Source: Actinacidiphila sp965342175
GTDB taxonomy: Bacteria; Actinomycetota; Actinomycetes; Streptomycetales; Streptomycetaceae
Reading direction: 5' to 3'
DNA length: 64,000 nt
Assembly: GCF_965342175.1 (NCBI RefSeq)
Contig: NZ_CBDRBL010000023.1
Span: forward strand, 25,566-89,565
Part shown: positions 1 to 9,607 of the stretch, one piece after another
How positions within the stretch are numbered: position 1 is the stretch's first letter
Layout: each line of letters opens with the position of its first letter
Made by a program: the position numbers and the translations under genes
Notes under the pieces: generated by a model
What the model was told of the DNA's origin: nothing
Seen by the model: the letters and a program-made list of their open reading frames with translations, nothing else
Databases searched by the model: none

Positions 1-441
1 GACCTGCCCCTGCAGTACATCGACGCCCGCGACCTGGCCGCCTGGGTCCTGGACGCCGCGCGGTCCGGCCTGGGCGGCCCCTACAACCTCGTCAGCCCGC
101 CCGGGCACACCACCACCGGCGAACTCCTCGACGCCTGCGTCGCGGTGACCGGCTCGGACGCCGAACTGCGCTGGACCGCACCCGAGGCGGTGCTGTCCGC
201 GGGAATCGAACCCTGGACCGAGCTTCCGGTGTGGCTCCCGCCGGGCGAGCTCCACGACACGCTGCACACCGGCGACGTCTCCCGCGCCCTGGCCACGGGC
301 CTGCGCTGCCGGCCCGCCGCCGAGACCGTCGCCGACACGTGGGAGTGGATGCGTTCCCTGAACGGCGCGGCACCCCTGCGCCCCGACCGGCCGGCCGTCG
401 GCCTCGACCCGGCGAAGGAGGCCGAGGCGCTCGGCCTGTGA
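1..441 (+). CDS. NAD-dependent epimerase/dehydratase-type reductase, C-terminal part (5' truncated by window)
   Basis: The open frame runs in from the left edge and ends at TGA 439-441, so only the last 146 residues are present. The stretch QYIDARDLAAWVLDAA followed by GGPYNLVSPPG matches the C-terminal substrate-side half of extended SDR reductases of the NAD-dependent epimerase family, where a conserved Asp-Ala-Arg-Asp precedes the 'N-x-V/A-G/S' strand. The tail with DVSRALATGLRCRP and TWEWM is the usual closing helix region. The Rossmann fold and the Tyr-x3-Lys site lie outside the window, so the substrate cannot be judged. GC-rich direct repeats (about 465-500) separate it from the convergent phosphatase gene. 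Confidence 0.7.
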   Translation, partial: DLPLQYIDARDLAAWVLDAARSGLGGPYNLVSPPGHTTTGELLDACVAVTGSDAELRWTAPEAVLSAGIEPWTELPVWLPPGELHDTLHTGDVSRALATGLRCRPAAETVADTWEWMRSLNGAAPLRPDRPAVGLDPAKEAEALGL

Positions 442-501
442 GCGACGCCGGCCGGGGGGCGCCGGCCGGTCAGGGGCGCCGGCCGGTCAGGGGGCGGTCA
501 G

Positions 502-1323
502 TCAGGAGCAGGTCGGTTCGGGGCGGGTCGGTCCGAGGCGGGTCTGGGCCGGGGCGACCAGGACTTCTTTCAGACGGGCGAGTTCGGCCGCCGTCAGGCC
601 GCGGTCGCGCAACCAGCGGCCCGCGCCGCCGTGGGCGGTGTGAAGGGTGCTGAGGAAGCGGCGCATGACGCCCGGCTCGGAGGCCATGTAGGCATGCTCC
701 ACCGCGGGGAGGTCGCGATAGGAGGGGAAGCGGGTCAGGCGGGCCCGGAGGCGGACGACGCGCTGCGCGGTGAGCGCGTAGTCCGCGGCGATGGCCGTTG
801 CGGAGACCCCCACCGCGTCGAGCAGCAGGGCCGCGAGCACGCCGGTGCGGTCCTTGCCCGCGGCGCAGTGGAAGACGACGGCGTGGTGGTCGGTGTCGGC
901 GACGACGCGGGCCGCCGCGACCAGCGAATCGCCGCTGCCGTCGAGCAGTCCGAGGTAGAAGCCGGTCGTGTCGCCGTCGTCCTCGGTCATCGCGGGGACC
1001 GCGTCGGTCACCAGCGCCTGCACCCTGCTGACCGGCAGGTTCATCCGGCGCACAGCGGTGTCCGCCAGCAGGCCGTGCCCCTCGCAGGCGGCCTCGTCGG
1101 GGGCGCGCAGGTCGAGAACGGTACGCAACCCGTAGCGGCCGAGGAGTACTTCGACGTCCTGCGCCGTGGCCTCCTGGAGGGTACTGGCCCGGAAGACGAC
1201 GCCGCGCCGGGTCGTGCCCCCGCCCCGCACGGGCAGACCGCCCAGATCACGGATGTTGTCGACCTCCGCCAGCTGAACCCAGCGCGGCAGCTCGTCGGTG
1301 ACGTCGTCCTGCTCGGCCTCCAC
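502..1323 (-). CDS. Tyrosine-protein phosphatase (CX5R, Y_phosphatase3 type)
   Basis: About 273 residues. Near the centre, VVFHCAAGKDRTGV is the CX5R phosphate-binding loop of the protein-tyrosine/serine phosphatase family, and the N-terminus carries the family hallmark NIRDLGGLPV. The start is set at GTG 1323 because GAGGAGG lies 5 nt upstream (1329-1335); an in-frame ATG at 1353 would add ten residues but has no such ribosome site. No signal peptide is seen, so it should be cytoplasmic. It diverges from the enoyl-CoA hydratase gene across a 147-bp gap. A second member of the same family lies at 58543-59367 and shares the DxGGLP and HCAAGKDR blocks. Confidence 0.85.
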   Translation of the reverse strand: MEAEQDDVTDELPRWVQLAEVDNIRDLGGLPVRGGGTTRRGVVFRASTLQEATAQDVEVLLGRYGLRTVLDLRAPDEAACEGHGLLADTAVRRMNLPVSRVQALVTDAVPAMTEDDGDTTGFYLGLLDGSGDSLVAAARVVADTDHHAVVFHCAAGKDRTGVLAALLLDAVGVSATAIAADYALTAQRVVRLRARLTRFPSYRDLPAVEHAYMASEPGVMRRFLSTLHTAHGGAGRWLRDRGLTAAELARLKEVLVAPAQTRLGPTRPEPTCS

Positions 1324-1470
1324 GGCGCCCTCCTCGTACGGTCCCTGGCACATCGTGCCGTGCGGCGGCCGCCCGGTCCACCGGCCGGACCCGCCGGCGT
1401 GGGGCGTGGCGGTATCGTCGGCTGGTCCCCGCGACCGCACGGGACGACCACCGACCGGAGGGTGCCCGCC

Positions 1471-2247
1471 ATGGCCCGGCCCGAGCTGTCCGGGGAGCCG
1501 CCGGTGCGCACGGAGCGGCACGGCCGGGTGCTGCTCATCCGGATGTGCCGCGCGCACAAGCGCAACGCCGTGGACCGGCAGCTGGCCGGGGCGCTCGACA
1601 CGGCGTTCAACACCCTGGAGGACGATCCGGAGCTATGGGCCGGTGTCCTCACCGGCTCCGGCGGCGTCTTCAGCGCGGGCAGCGACCTGGGCGCCATCGG
1701 CGACTACGTCACCGAGCGCGGCGGCGAGTACGGGCTGATCCGCCGTCACCGGCGCAAGCCGCTGCTGGCCGCCGTGGAGGGCGCCGCGCTGGGCGGCGGG
1801 ATGGAACTGGTCCTCGCCTGCGACCTGGTGGTGGCCGCGTCGACCGCCCGCTTCGGGCTGCCGGAGGTGCGCCTCGGCCTCGTCCCCACCTGCGCGGGAC
1901 TGTTCCGCGGCCCGCGCGCCCCGCCCGTCAACCTGGCCAGGGAGATGGTGCTGACCGGCGACTGTGTCGACGCCGCGCGAGCGCACGCCGCCGGCCTGGT
2001 CAACCGCGTCACCCCCGAGGGCGAGGCGCTCGAGGGCGCCCTCGCGCTCGCGGCGCGGATCTGCGAGAACGCCCCGGTCGCCGTCCAGGCGAGCCTGACG
2101 GCGATGGACGCCTGGCTGTCGGGATCCGACGAACTGGGCTGGCGGGCCACCGAGGAGGCGACCCGCACCGTGCTGGCCTCCGCGGACGCGCGCGAAGGCA
2201 TCACCGCGTTCCGCGAGCGGCGCCCGCCCCGCTGGACCGGCCGATGA
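1471..2247 (+). CDS. Enoyl-CoA hydratase/isomerase family protein
   Basis: 258 residues, normal for a single-domain crotonase. The start is ATG 1471, preceded by CCGGAGGG. The crotonase signature AVEGAALGGGMELVLACDLVVAA is visible, as are the oxyanion-hole region (FSAGSDLGAI) and FGLPEVRLGLVP, in which the Glu position of the active-site loop is kept. NAREMVLTGD-type and AGLVNRVTP segments complete the fold. It would act on acyl-CoA thioesters in the cytoplasm. No beta-oxidation partner genes adjoin, so the substrate is open; hydratase, isomerase and decarboxylase activities all occur in this family. Confidence 0.85.
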   Translation: MARPELSGEPPVRTERHGRVLLIRMCRAHKRNAVDRQLAGALDTAFNTLEDDPELWAGVLTGSGGVFSAGSDLGAIGDYVTERGGEYGLIRRHRRKPLLAAVEGAALGGGMELVLACDLVVAASTARFGLPEVRLGLVPTCAGLFRGPRAPPVNLAREMVLTGDCVDAARAHAAGLVNRVTPEGEALEGALALAARICENAPVAVQASLTAMDAWLSGSDELGWRATEEATRTVLASADAREGITAFRERRPPRWTGR

Positions 2248-2373
2248 GCCACCGGTAACCGGCGGGTACACGCACCCGGGTGACTCCGGCGTGCGCCGCG
2301 CCGGGGGCCGGGCTTATCTGGAAGCCGTGACCGGTGTCGTCCGGAGCGGTCCGCCGCGCAGGAGGCGCCCCGA

Positions 2374-3840
2374 GTGAGGAGCTTCCTCTTGGCACGCAGG
2401 ATTCCGCCGACCACCGCGGTCGCCGTGGTGTTCGTCGCCGCGCTGTTCATGGCGATCATGGACACCACCATCGTCAACGTCGCCGTGCCGGCCATCGGTG
2501 AGGACTTCGGCGTGCCCGCCTCGGGGCTGGGCGGCGTCAACATCGGCTATCTGGTCAGCCTGGCCGTGTTCATCCCCGTCGCCGGATGGCTCTCCGACCG
2601 GTACGGCACCCGCCGGGTGTTCCTGGCCGCGCTGGTCGCCTTCACCGGCGCGTCGGCGCTGTGCGCCATGTCGACCAGCCTGGAACAGCTCACCCTGTAC
2701 CGGATCCTGCAGGGCGCCGGCGGCGGCCTGCTCGTCCCGGTCGGCCAGACGATGCTCTTCCGGGCCTACCCGCCCGCCGAGCGGATCAAGGCGCAGCGCG
2801 CGCTGATGGTGCCGACCGCGATCGCCCCGGCCGTCGGCCCGGTGCTGGGCGGCTGGCTGTGCGACGCCGTGTCCTGGCACTGGGTCTTCCTGGTCAACCT
2901 GCCCGTGGGGGCGGCGGCCGTCGTCTTCGGCCTCCTCTTCCTGCCGGACTACCGGCTGGACCGCCCCGGGCGCTTCGACCTCCTCGGCTTCCTGCTGGCC
3001 GGTGGCGGCCTCTCGCTGACGCTGTACGCGCTGGCCAACGGCGCCGGCGACGGCTGGGGCACGACGGGCATCCTCGTGCCGCTGCTCCTGGGCGTCGCGG
3101 CGCTGGGCGCCATGGTGCTGGTGGAACGGCGGATCCGCATGCCCATGCTCGACCTGGAGCTCTTCAGGGACCGGCTGTTCCGGGCCAACACCATCGTGAT
3201 GTTCCCGCTCAGCGCCGTCTTCCTCGGCACGGTGTGGCTCTACCCGATGTTCCTTCAGGAGGCGCTGGGTTTTGACGCCTTCGAGAGCGGCCTGGCGACC
3301 TGGCCGGAGGCGGTGGGCGTGATGGCCGCCGCGCAGATCGCCCCGCGCCTGTACCGGCGGATCGGGCCGCGCTGGCTCATGGTGGGCGGTTCGGCCGGGA
3401 TGGGCGTCTGCGTGGCGGTGATGACCGGGTTCACCACGGCCACGTCGCCCTGGGTGCTGCGCGGGGTGCTCTTCGTCCTCGGCTACTGCATCGGGCACGT
3501 CATGATGTCGGCGCAGAACGCCGCCTTCGCCACCATCCCCGGCCCCTCGACCGGCCGGGCCGCGACCGTGTTCAACATGCAGCGGCAACTGGGAGGTGCC
3601 TTCGGGACGGCCCTCATCGCCACGCTCCTCACGGCGGTCGGCACGACGACCGTGACGGCGGGCGCCACCACGGCCAACCTGAGCGCCTACTACGCCGGTT
3701 TCGTGCTCTGCACGGGCCTGGCCCTCGTCTCCGCGGTCGCCGCCCTCTTCGTCTCCGACAAGGACGCGCTGGGCGTCGAGAGGCCCGGCCGGGGCCGCCA
3801 CGCCCGCACCGGCAAGGCCGCGGCCTCGCCCGCCTCGTGA
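2374..3840 (+). CDS. MFS transporter, DHA2 family (EmrB/QacA-like, 14 TM)
   Basis: 488 residues starting at GTG 2374, 8 nt after GGAGG. The N-terminus contains MAIMDTTIVNVAVPAI, the typical TM1 motif of DHA2 drug:H+ antiporters. Motif A appears as GWLSDRYGTRR and motif C-like glycines as APAVGPVLGGWL. Hydrophobic segments continue to about residue 470 and are consistent with 14 helices; the C-terminal tail is basic. It probably exports drugs or secondary metabolites across the plasma membrane. No regulator adjoins directly, although an XRE regulator remnant lies convergent just downstream. Confidence 0.85.
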   Translation: MRSFLLARRIPPTTAVAVVFVAALFMAIMDTTIVNVAVPAIGEDFGVPASGLGGVNIGYLVSLAVFIPVAGWLSDRYGTRRVFLAALVAFTGASALCAMSTSLEQLTLYRILQGAGGGLLVPVGQTMLFRAYPPAERIKAQRALMVPTAIAPAVGPVLGGWLCDAVSWHWVFLVNLPVGAAAVVFGLLFLPDYRLDRPGRFDLLGFLLAGGGLSLTLYALANGAGDGWGTTGILVPLLLGVAALGAMVLVERRIRMPMLDLELFRDRLFRANTIVMFPLSAVFLGTVWLYPMFLQEALGFDAFESGLATWPEAVGVMAAAQIAPRLYRRIGPRWLMVGGSAGMGVCVAVMTGFTTATSPWVLRGVLFVLGYCIGHVMMSAQNAAFATIPGPSTGRAATVFNMQRQLGGAFGTALIATLLTAVGTTTVTAGATTANLSAYYAGFVLCTGLALVSAVAALFVSDKDALGVERPGRGRHARTGKAAASPAS

Positions 3841-3857
3841 GGAGCGACCGGTCCGGT

Positions 3858-4099
3858 TCACTTGCTCAGCAGGGACCGAGCGGTCTCCTCGACCTGCCGG
3901 GCCTGGTCGTCCGTCAGGGGTACAGCTCGGCGGGCAGCGCTGCAGCGTGGGCGGCCGCCCCGTCGGGCGGCGGGACATCGGACGGCGGCTCGGCACCGGT
4001 CAGGACGGCCAGGTCCACGACGGGGATGCCGAGCACGGCCGCGAACCCGCCGAGCGGTTTCCGGGGTCAGCTCCTCGCGTCCGTGCCCCACCGCACCGC
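3858..4099 (-). pseudogene. XRE-type (helix-turn-helix) regulator, C-terminal remnant with frameshifts
   Basis: Reading the minus strand in three frames in turn gives REELTPETARR, then FAAVLGIPVVDLAVLTGAEPP, then LTDDQARQVEETARSLLSK followed by TGA at 3858. Together these look like the last HTH helices and C-terminal tail of a Streptomyces XRE regulator. At least two frameshifts (near 4035-4050 and 3910) break it, and the N-terminal half is missing, replaced by the IS5-like fragment that begins about 20-40 bp further on. The simplest explanation is insertion of the IS followed by decay. Confidence 0.5.
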
Positions 4100-4137
4100 T
4101 CGTGGACGCCGTGAGGCACAGGCCCTTTACTGATCGT

Positions 4138-4476
4138 TTCAGAATGAGGTTCAGCAGGCGGCGGAGCATGTGAGGGGCAGGCCAGTTCGAGCAGCACGTG
4201 GTGGAGGTCGACGCGTTGTTCGTAGCGGGTGCGGAGCCGTTTGAACTGGTGCAGCCAGGCGAAGGCGCGCTCGACCACCCAGCGCACCTTGCCCAGTCCT
4301 GAGCCGTGGACGACACCGCGTCGGGCGATCATGGGCTTGATGCCGCGCTTCCACAGCATGCGGCGGTACTTGTCGAAGTCGTAGCCCCGGTCGGCGTACA
4401 TACGCCGGGGCTTGCGGCGGGGACGTCCGCGCAGACCCCGGATCGGTGGGACCGCGTCCCGCAGTGGCAGAAGCCC
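4138..4476 (-). pseudogene. IS5-family transposase fragment (C-terminal DDE part)
   Basis: The minus-strand frame contains DAVPPIRGLRGRPRRKPRRM, then YADRGYDFDKYRR, GIKPMIARRG, HGSGLGKVRWVVERAFAWLH and FKRLRTRYEQR. This is the C-terminal catalytic half of IS5/IS427-type transposases, including the final 'VVER' Glu of the DDE triad. The N-terminal half (first Asp) is absent, and near 4180 the frame shifts before the LRRLLNLI end. The sequence at about 4120-4150 (CTTTACTGATCGTTTCAG) may be the outer end of the element. The partner inverted repeat was not found, so the element is truncated and immobile. Confidence 0.75.
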
Positions 4477-4653
4477 CCGGGACGCCGGCCCAGCGTCAGC
4501 GCCGGCCGCCGCGGCGCGGCCGTTTCGGGCGCCACGGGACCGCACTCGACGCCGCCGAGGCCGAGGCCGTGGTGGCGCATCAGCCGTGCCATCGGCGCGC
4601 CGACATGCGAGGGACCCGTCATACGGGCAGCCTCCGCGGCCTGCCATCGAGGC

Positions 4654-5194
<541 letters not shown>

Positions 5195-6128
5195 CAGCGG
5201 GAGGCCAGGGCGCGCAGGGCCGGAAGGGCCGGCACGGCGATGCCGGGGAGGCTCGAGACGAGGATGAGCACGCCGTACACGACGGCGGTCCGCAGGCCCT
5301 GTTCGGCGCCCAGGCCCGCGGCGCCGAACGCCAGCGTCGCCGCCGCCTCCCGAGGGCCCCAGCCACCGATGTTGACGGGGAGTCCCATCACCAGCAGAGC
5401 CAGGACCAGCGGCGGTACGAGCGCGTCGACCGGCGCCGACGAGCCCGCGACGCGGGCCGCGACGACGAACAGGGCGACGTGGCCGGCGAGTCCCGCCGCG
5501 GACAGCGTGAGGACGCCGGGCCAGGTGCCGCGGTCGAGCAGCGCGCAGCGGACGTCGGCGAGCCCGGCGGTCAGCGCCCGCCGCCCCTGGGCGCCGCGCC
5601 GCCACAGCAGCCACCCGCCGAGGACCGCCAGCACCGCGAGCGCGGCGGCCGCGGCCTTCGCGGCGTCCCAGCCCGGCATGAGGTCCCCGGCGACGGCCTC
5701 GAGCAGGGAGGTGTGGGTCAGCAGGACCACGCCGCCGACGGCCATGACGACGACCTGGCCGCCGGCCCGCTCCAGGACCACGGCCCGTACGCCGCGGCCG
5801 ACGTCGCCGGAGTGCCGGCCGTGCCGGACGGCCCGCTCGACGTCGCCGAGCACACCCGCCGGGAGCACCGCGTTGAGCAGCAGCGCACGGTAGTAGTCGG
5901 CCACGGCCCTGGACAGGCGGAGCCGCAGGCCCAGTCGGCGGGCGACCAGGCACCAGCGCCAGGCGCTGCACACGGTGGTGAACAGGCCGATGGCGAGGGC
6001 CGCGAGCACGGCGGGGCCGTCCACGACCCGCAGGCCGTCGACGAACGCGCCGGCGCCGAGCCGCCACACGAGCGCGGCGAGGATGCCCGCGCCGGTCAGC
6101 AGCCGCAGCCAGGCCCACAGCCGCCGCT

Positions 6129-6980
6129 TCACCGGCCCTCCCCTGCGGGCAGGGCGAGCAGGTCGCCGTGGCGGACGACGGCGGTCAGCCGTCCGGCCGC
6201 GCAGTCCGCGAGCCGGCGGCGCAGGTAGGGCTCCGCGGCGCCGGCCAGGCCGGGCTCCTGCTCGACTGCGGCGCCGACCCAGCCGCGCAGCCACTGCGCG
6301 GTGAGTGCGGACCGGTCCGCGCCGAGCCGCCAGGGGCTGGGCCGGGTCGTGACGGCGGCGCCGTACCGGGTGAACGCCCGGGTGGCGGCGGCGAGGGCGT
6401 CGGGACCGAGCAGTGCCCGGCCGCCGGCGCTTCGCCGCTGGTGCGCGTTGAAGGCGGCGGCGATGGCCGCGTCAAGCGGGTCGGGCGGCCCGAGTTCCAC
6501 CTCGCCGACCACGCTGAGGCCGAAGAGCACGGGGACCCCGGCGGCGGTGCAGGTCGCGGCGAGCGCGTCGACCTCGTCGGCGGTGAGCAGGTCCAGCAGC
6601 GCGGAGGCGGTGACGAGCGACGTCCCGGCCAGGTCGTCCGCCGTGAGCCTCGTGAGGTCGCCCTCGTGCGTCTCGGCCGTGACGGGACTTCCTCCCGCCG
6701 TGCGGCCGGTGAGGCTCGCCGCCGCCAGGGCGAGCAGAGCGGGGTCGTGGTCGTGGAGGATCCAGTGCTGCGGTCCGGGCAGCCGTCCGCTGAGCCAGCG
6801 GCCCATGGAGCCGGTGCCGCAGCCGAGGTCGCGCAGGACGAGCGGGCCGCTGCCGCGGGACGTGCCCGCGAGGTGCTCGCGCAGCGGCCCGAGGAGGTCC
6901 GCGGCACGCGCCGCGGCGTCGGCGCCCTCGCGCAGGGCGAGCCAGTGCGGAGGGAAGGCGGCGGTCTCGGACGGGGTCAT
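6129..6980 (-). CDS. SAM-dependent class I methyltransferase
   Basis: 283 residues. ATG 6980 overlaps the glycosyltransferase stop (ATGA), and its own stop overlaps the next GTG. Motif I is LRDLGCGTGSMGRWL at about residue 50, followed by the acidic end of strand 2 in HWILHDHDPALL and by VTASALLDLL. A class I Rossmann methyltransferase is therefore likely, using S-adenosylmethionine in the cytoplasm. Its place between a glycosyltransferase and a UPF0104 protein, next to a pterin-synthase homologue, suggests it decorates the product of this cluster. The substrate is unknown. Confidence 0.75.
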   Translation of the reverse strand: MTPSETAAFPPHWLALREGADAAARAADLLGPLREHLAGTSRGSGPLVLRDLGCGTGSMGRWLSGRLPGPQHWILHDHDPALLALAAASLTGRTAGGSPVTAETHEGDLTRLTADDLAGTSLVTASALLDLLTADEVDALAATCTAAGVPVLFGLSVVGEVELGPPDPLDAAIAAAFNAHQRRSAGGRALLGPDALAAATRAFTRYGAAVTTRPSPWRLGADRSALTAQWLRGWVGAAVEQEPGLAGAAEPYLRRRLADCAAGRLTAVVRHGDLLALPAGEGR

Positions 6981-8101
6981 CGGGTTCCCTCCCGCAGCAG
7001 TTCCAGCACCGTGGCCATCTCCCGAGCGGCATGCTCCCAGCCGCGCAGCGTCGCACGCCGCAGGCGTGCCGCCGCCCGCAACCGGCCGCGCGCCCCGGCG
7101 TCGTCCAGCCAGCGGCGCAGCGCCGCGGCGAGCGCGGCGGCGTCCCCCGGCGGGACGAGGACCCCGGGTGGTGTGCCGTCCGGCGCCAGGCCCAGAGCGT
7201 CGGGCACTCCCCCGGCGGTGGTGGCCAGGACCGGGGTGCCCCGCATCAGGGCCTCGGTGACGACCATGCCGTACGTCTCGGCGCGGGAGGGCAGGACGAG
7301 CAGGTCGGCGGCGGCGTACTCCGCCGCGAGGGACTCGCCGGTGAGCGGGCCGGTGAGGTGCACGCGGTCGCCGAGGCCGTACCGGCCGATCAGTTCGCGC
7401 ACCCGGGCGAGGTGTTCGCCGCTCCGGCCGTACGGGCCCACGCAGCGGCAGGTCCAGGGCCGGTCGGCGACCGCGGCCAGGGCCTCGGCCAGGACGTCGT
7501 GCCCCTTGCGCGGGGTCAGCGAGGCGACGCACAGCAGCCGCGTCCCGCCGTCGGTGCCGGAGGCGAGCGGCGCGGGGTCGGTGCAGGGCACGACGGTGTG
7601 CACCCGGCCCGCCGGCAGCGCGTGCCGTTCGGCGATGCGCCGGGCCGCCCAGGGACTGGTGGTGACGACGGCGGCCGCGGCACGCAGGGTCCGGCGTTCC
7701 AGGGCGTCGAGTGCGCGGGCCGCCGCGGGGTCGAGGCCGGTCTCGTCGGCGAGCGGCAGGTGCACCAGGACGGCGGTGCGCAGCCGGTGCGTGTGCGGGA
7801 CGACGACCTCGGGGACGCCGCAGGCCACGAGCCCGTCGAGGAGGACGGCGGCGCCGTCCGGCACCGCCGCGAGCGCCCTTGCCAGTGCCTGCCGTGACGC
7901 GCTGTCCGGATACGGCCACGCACCGCGCACGGCCAGTTCCCGCAGCGGCCGGCCCGCCGCGGCCAGGCTCTGGCTCAGGCGGCGGTCGTAGACGTTGCCG
8001 CCGCTGGGCGTGGTGGCGTCGTCGACGTCGCCCGGGAGAACGGCGTACGCGGGGGCGGCCCCCGCCGGAGCGGGGGCGGCCGGGCGTGCGGGGCCGCTCA
8101 C
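6977..8101 (-). CDS. Glycosyltransferase family 4-like (GT-B fold)
   Basis: 374 residues from GTG 8101, which overlaps the PTPS stop. It has a GT-B layout. The N-terminal part has a Gly-rich GGNVYDRRL. The C-terminal part has CVASLTPRKGHDVLAEAL, VRELIGRYGLGDRVHLTGPL and the donor-site E-x7-E region SRAETYGMVVTEALMRGTPV, as in GT4 enzymes. The donor sugar nucleotide cannot be told from sequence. Tight coupling upstream to a PTPS homologue and downstream to a methyltransferase suggests a glycosylated, methylated small molecule (inference). Confidence 0.8.
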   Translation of the reverse strand: MSGPARPAAPAPAGAAPAYAVLPGDVDDATTPSGGNVYDRRLSQSLAAAGRPLRELAVRGAWPYPDSASRQALARALAAVPDGAAVLLDGLVACGVPEVVVPHTHRLRTAVLVHLPLADETGLDPAAARALDALERRTLRAAAAVVTTSPWAARRIAERHALPAGRVHTVVPCTDPAPLASGTDGGTRLLCVASLTPRKGHDVLAEALAAVADRPWTCRCVGPYGRSGEHLARVRELIGRYGLGDRVHLTGPLTGESLAAEYAAADLLVLPSRAETYGMVVTEALMRGTPVLATTAGGVPDALGLAPDGTPPGVLVPPGDAAALAAALRRWLDDAGARGRLRAAARLRRATLRGWEHAAREMATVLELLREGTR

Positions 8102-8496
8102 AGGGAACGCTCGTAGCTCGCCCAGGCGACGTGCGACTCGTGCAGGGTGACGCTGATGCCGGTCAGGCCGTGTGCGCCCGCCCCGAGCCTGCCCGCGGCC
8201 ACGCGGTCGGCCAGGCGGTCGGCGATGACCTTGGCGAGGAACTCGGTGGAGGTGTTGATCCCGGTGAAGTCCGGATCGTCGTCGAGGTTGCGGTAGTTGA
8301 GCGCGGCCAGGACCGCCTTCAGCTCCTGGGTCGCCAGGCCGATGTCCACGACGATGTTGTCGGCGTCGAGTTCCGGGCGGCGGAAGGTGGCGTCCACCAG
8401 GAAGGTGGCGCCGTGCAACCGCTGGGCGGGACCGAAGACCTCGCCTCGGAAGCTGTGGGCGATCATGACGTGGTCGCGGACGGTGAGACTGAACAC
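8098..8496 (-). CDS. 6-pyruvoyl-tetrahydropterin synthase/6-carboxytetrahydropterin synthase homologue
   Basis: 132 residues from GTG 8496. The sequence begins FSLTVRDHVMIAHSF and contains LHGATFLVDATF, DIGLATQELKAVLAALNYRNLDD and TSTEFLAKVIADRL near the expected places of the PTPS/QueD fold. The zinc histidines are plausible at H15 (AHSF), H30 (LHG) and a nearby residue, but the usual second H-x-H-N pattern is altered (LHGATF). The family also has a catalytic Cys near residue 25, which is not evident here. A Streptomyces homologue (SCO6650) with a known crystal structure sits in a similar cluster with a GTP cyclohydrolase II-type enzyme. No such cyclohydrolase is in this window. Confidence 0.75.
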   Translation of the reverse strand: MFSLTVRDHVMIAHSFRGEVFGPAQRLHGATFLVDATFRRPELDADNIVVDIGLATQELKAVLAALNYRNLDDDPDFTGINTSTEFLAKVIADRLADRVAAGRLGAGAHGLTGISVTLHESHVAWASYERSL

Positions 8497-8520
8497 GCGG
8501 GGACACCCTTCGCCGAAGGA

Positions 8521-9501
8521 CTAACCGGTTCGGTAGGCAATACGGTGGCAGAGCCCGGAGCGTTCACCGCCCGCGATCCGCCGCATCAGCGCGGGCAGTT
8601 CCTCGAAGTCGCTCTCGTCTGTGACGAGGGCGTCGTAGAGCGGGTCGGCGAGCAGGCGCAGGGCCAGTGCCATCCGGTCCGCGTAGGTGCGCCGGGTGCG
8701 CCGCGAGGGTGAGACGGTGCCGACCTGGCTGCTGCGCACGACCAGGCGGCGGGAGTGGAAGGCCTCGCCCAGCGGCAGGCCGACCCGCCGGTCGCCGTAC
8801 CAGCTGAGCTCGACGACGGTGCCCTCCGGTTCCAGCAGTTCCAGGCAGCGGGCGAGCCCCGCCTCGGTGGCGCTGGCGTGGACGACCAGGTCGCAGCCGC
8901 CCTCCGCCGTGTCGGGGTGGGCGAAGCCGACGCCGAGCGCCTCCGCGACGGCGGCACGGGAGGGGTCGACGTCCACGAGCTGCACGCGCGCGCCGGGCAC
9001 GCCCGCGAGGACGGCGGCGACGCTGGAGCCGACCATGCCGGCGCCGACCACGGCGATCCGGTCCCCGATCTGCGGCGCCGCGTCCCAGACCGCGTTGACC
9101 GCGGTCTCCACGGTGCCGGCCAGCACCGCGCGGCCCGCCGGGACGTCGCCGGGCACGGGCGTCACGGCGGTGGCCGGGACGACGTAGCGGGTCTGGTGCG
9201 GGTAGAGGCAGAACACGGTGCGGCCGAACAGCGCGGGCGGCCCCTGCTCGACCACCCCCACGTTGAGGTAGCCGTACTTCACCGGCCCCGGGAACTCGCC
9301 TTCCTGGAACGGCGCCCGCATCGCCCGGCGCTGACTCACGGGCACCCCGCCGCGGAAGACCAGGGTCTCGGTGCCGCGGCTCACCCCGGAGTACAGGGTG
9401 CGCACCAGCACCTCCTCCGGGCCGGGCTGCGCCAGGGCGACCTCCCGGATCTCGCCCTCACCCGGTTCGCGAAGCCAGAACGCACGCGCCGAACGCTCCA
9501 C
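8521..9501 (-). CDS. Medium-chain (zinc-type) dehydrogenase
   Basis: 326 residues from GTG 9501 with GGAGGAAA just upstream. The GroES-like N-terminal half has VLVRTLYSGVSRGTETLVFRG, where the catalytic-zinc Cys of classical ADHs is replaced by Ser-Arg-Gly-Thr-Glu, a pattern seen in BchC-like MDRs. The Rossmann motif is IAVVGAGMVGSSVAAVLAG, with the acidic end LVDVDPSR pointing to NAD(H). It stands 24 nt upstream of the PTPS gene on the same strand, so it probably leads the operon running down to 4993. A role in side-chain oxidation or reduction of a pterin-like product is inferred only. Confidence 0.8.
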   Translation of the reverse strand: MERSARAFWLREPGEGEIREVALAQPGPEEVLVRTLYSGVSRGTETLVFRGGVPVSQRRAMRAPFQEGEFPGPVKYGYLNVGVVEQGPPALFGRTVFCLYPHQTRYVVPATAVTPVPGDVPAGRAVLAGTVETAVNAVWDAAPQIGDRIAVVGAGMVGSSVAAVLAGVPGARVQLVDVDPSRAAVAEALGVGFAHPDTAEGGCDLVVHASATEAGLARCLELLEPEGTVVELSWYGDRRVGLPLGEAFHSRRLVVRSSQVGTVSPSRRTRRTYADRMALALRLLADPLYDALVTDESDFEELPALMRRIAGGERSGLCHRIAYRTG

Positions 9502-9607
9502 CGCTTTCCTCCGTACTCCATGCCGGGCGATTGGTACCCGCCGTCCGGGTGGGCCGGGCCCGTACCGTACGCGGCTGTGCCGCCCGGGCGACAGGTAGGG
9601 ACGTCTC

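Noticed and set aside
631..1470. Long plus-strand frame leading into the enoyl-CoA hydratase
   Set aside because: It is antisense to the tyrosine phosphatase and has no motifs; the ribosome site and family N-terminus place the start at 1471.
2314..3996. 560-aa minus-strand ORF opposite the MFS gene
   Set aside because: His/Arg/Gly/Gln-rich shadow of the transporter with no motif.
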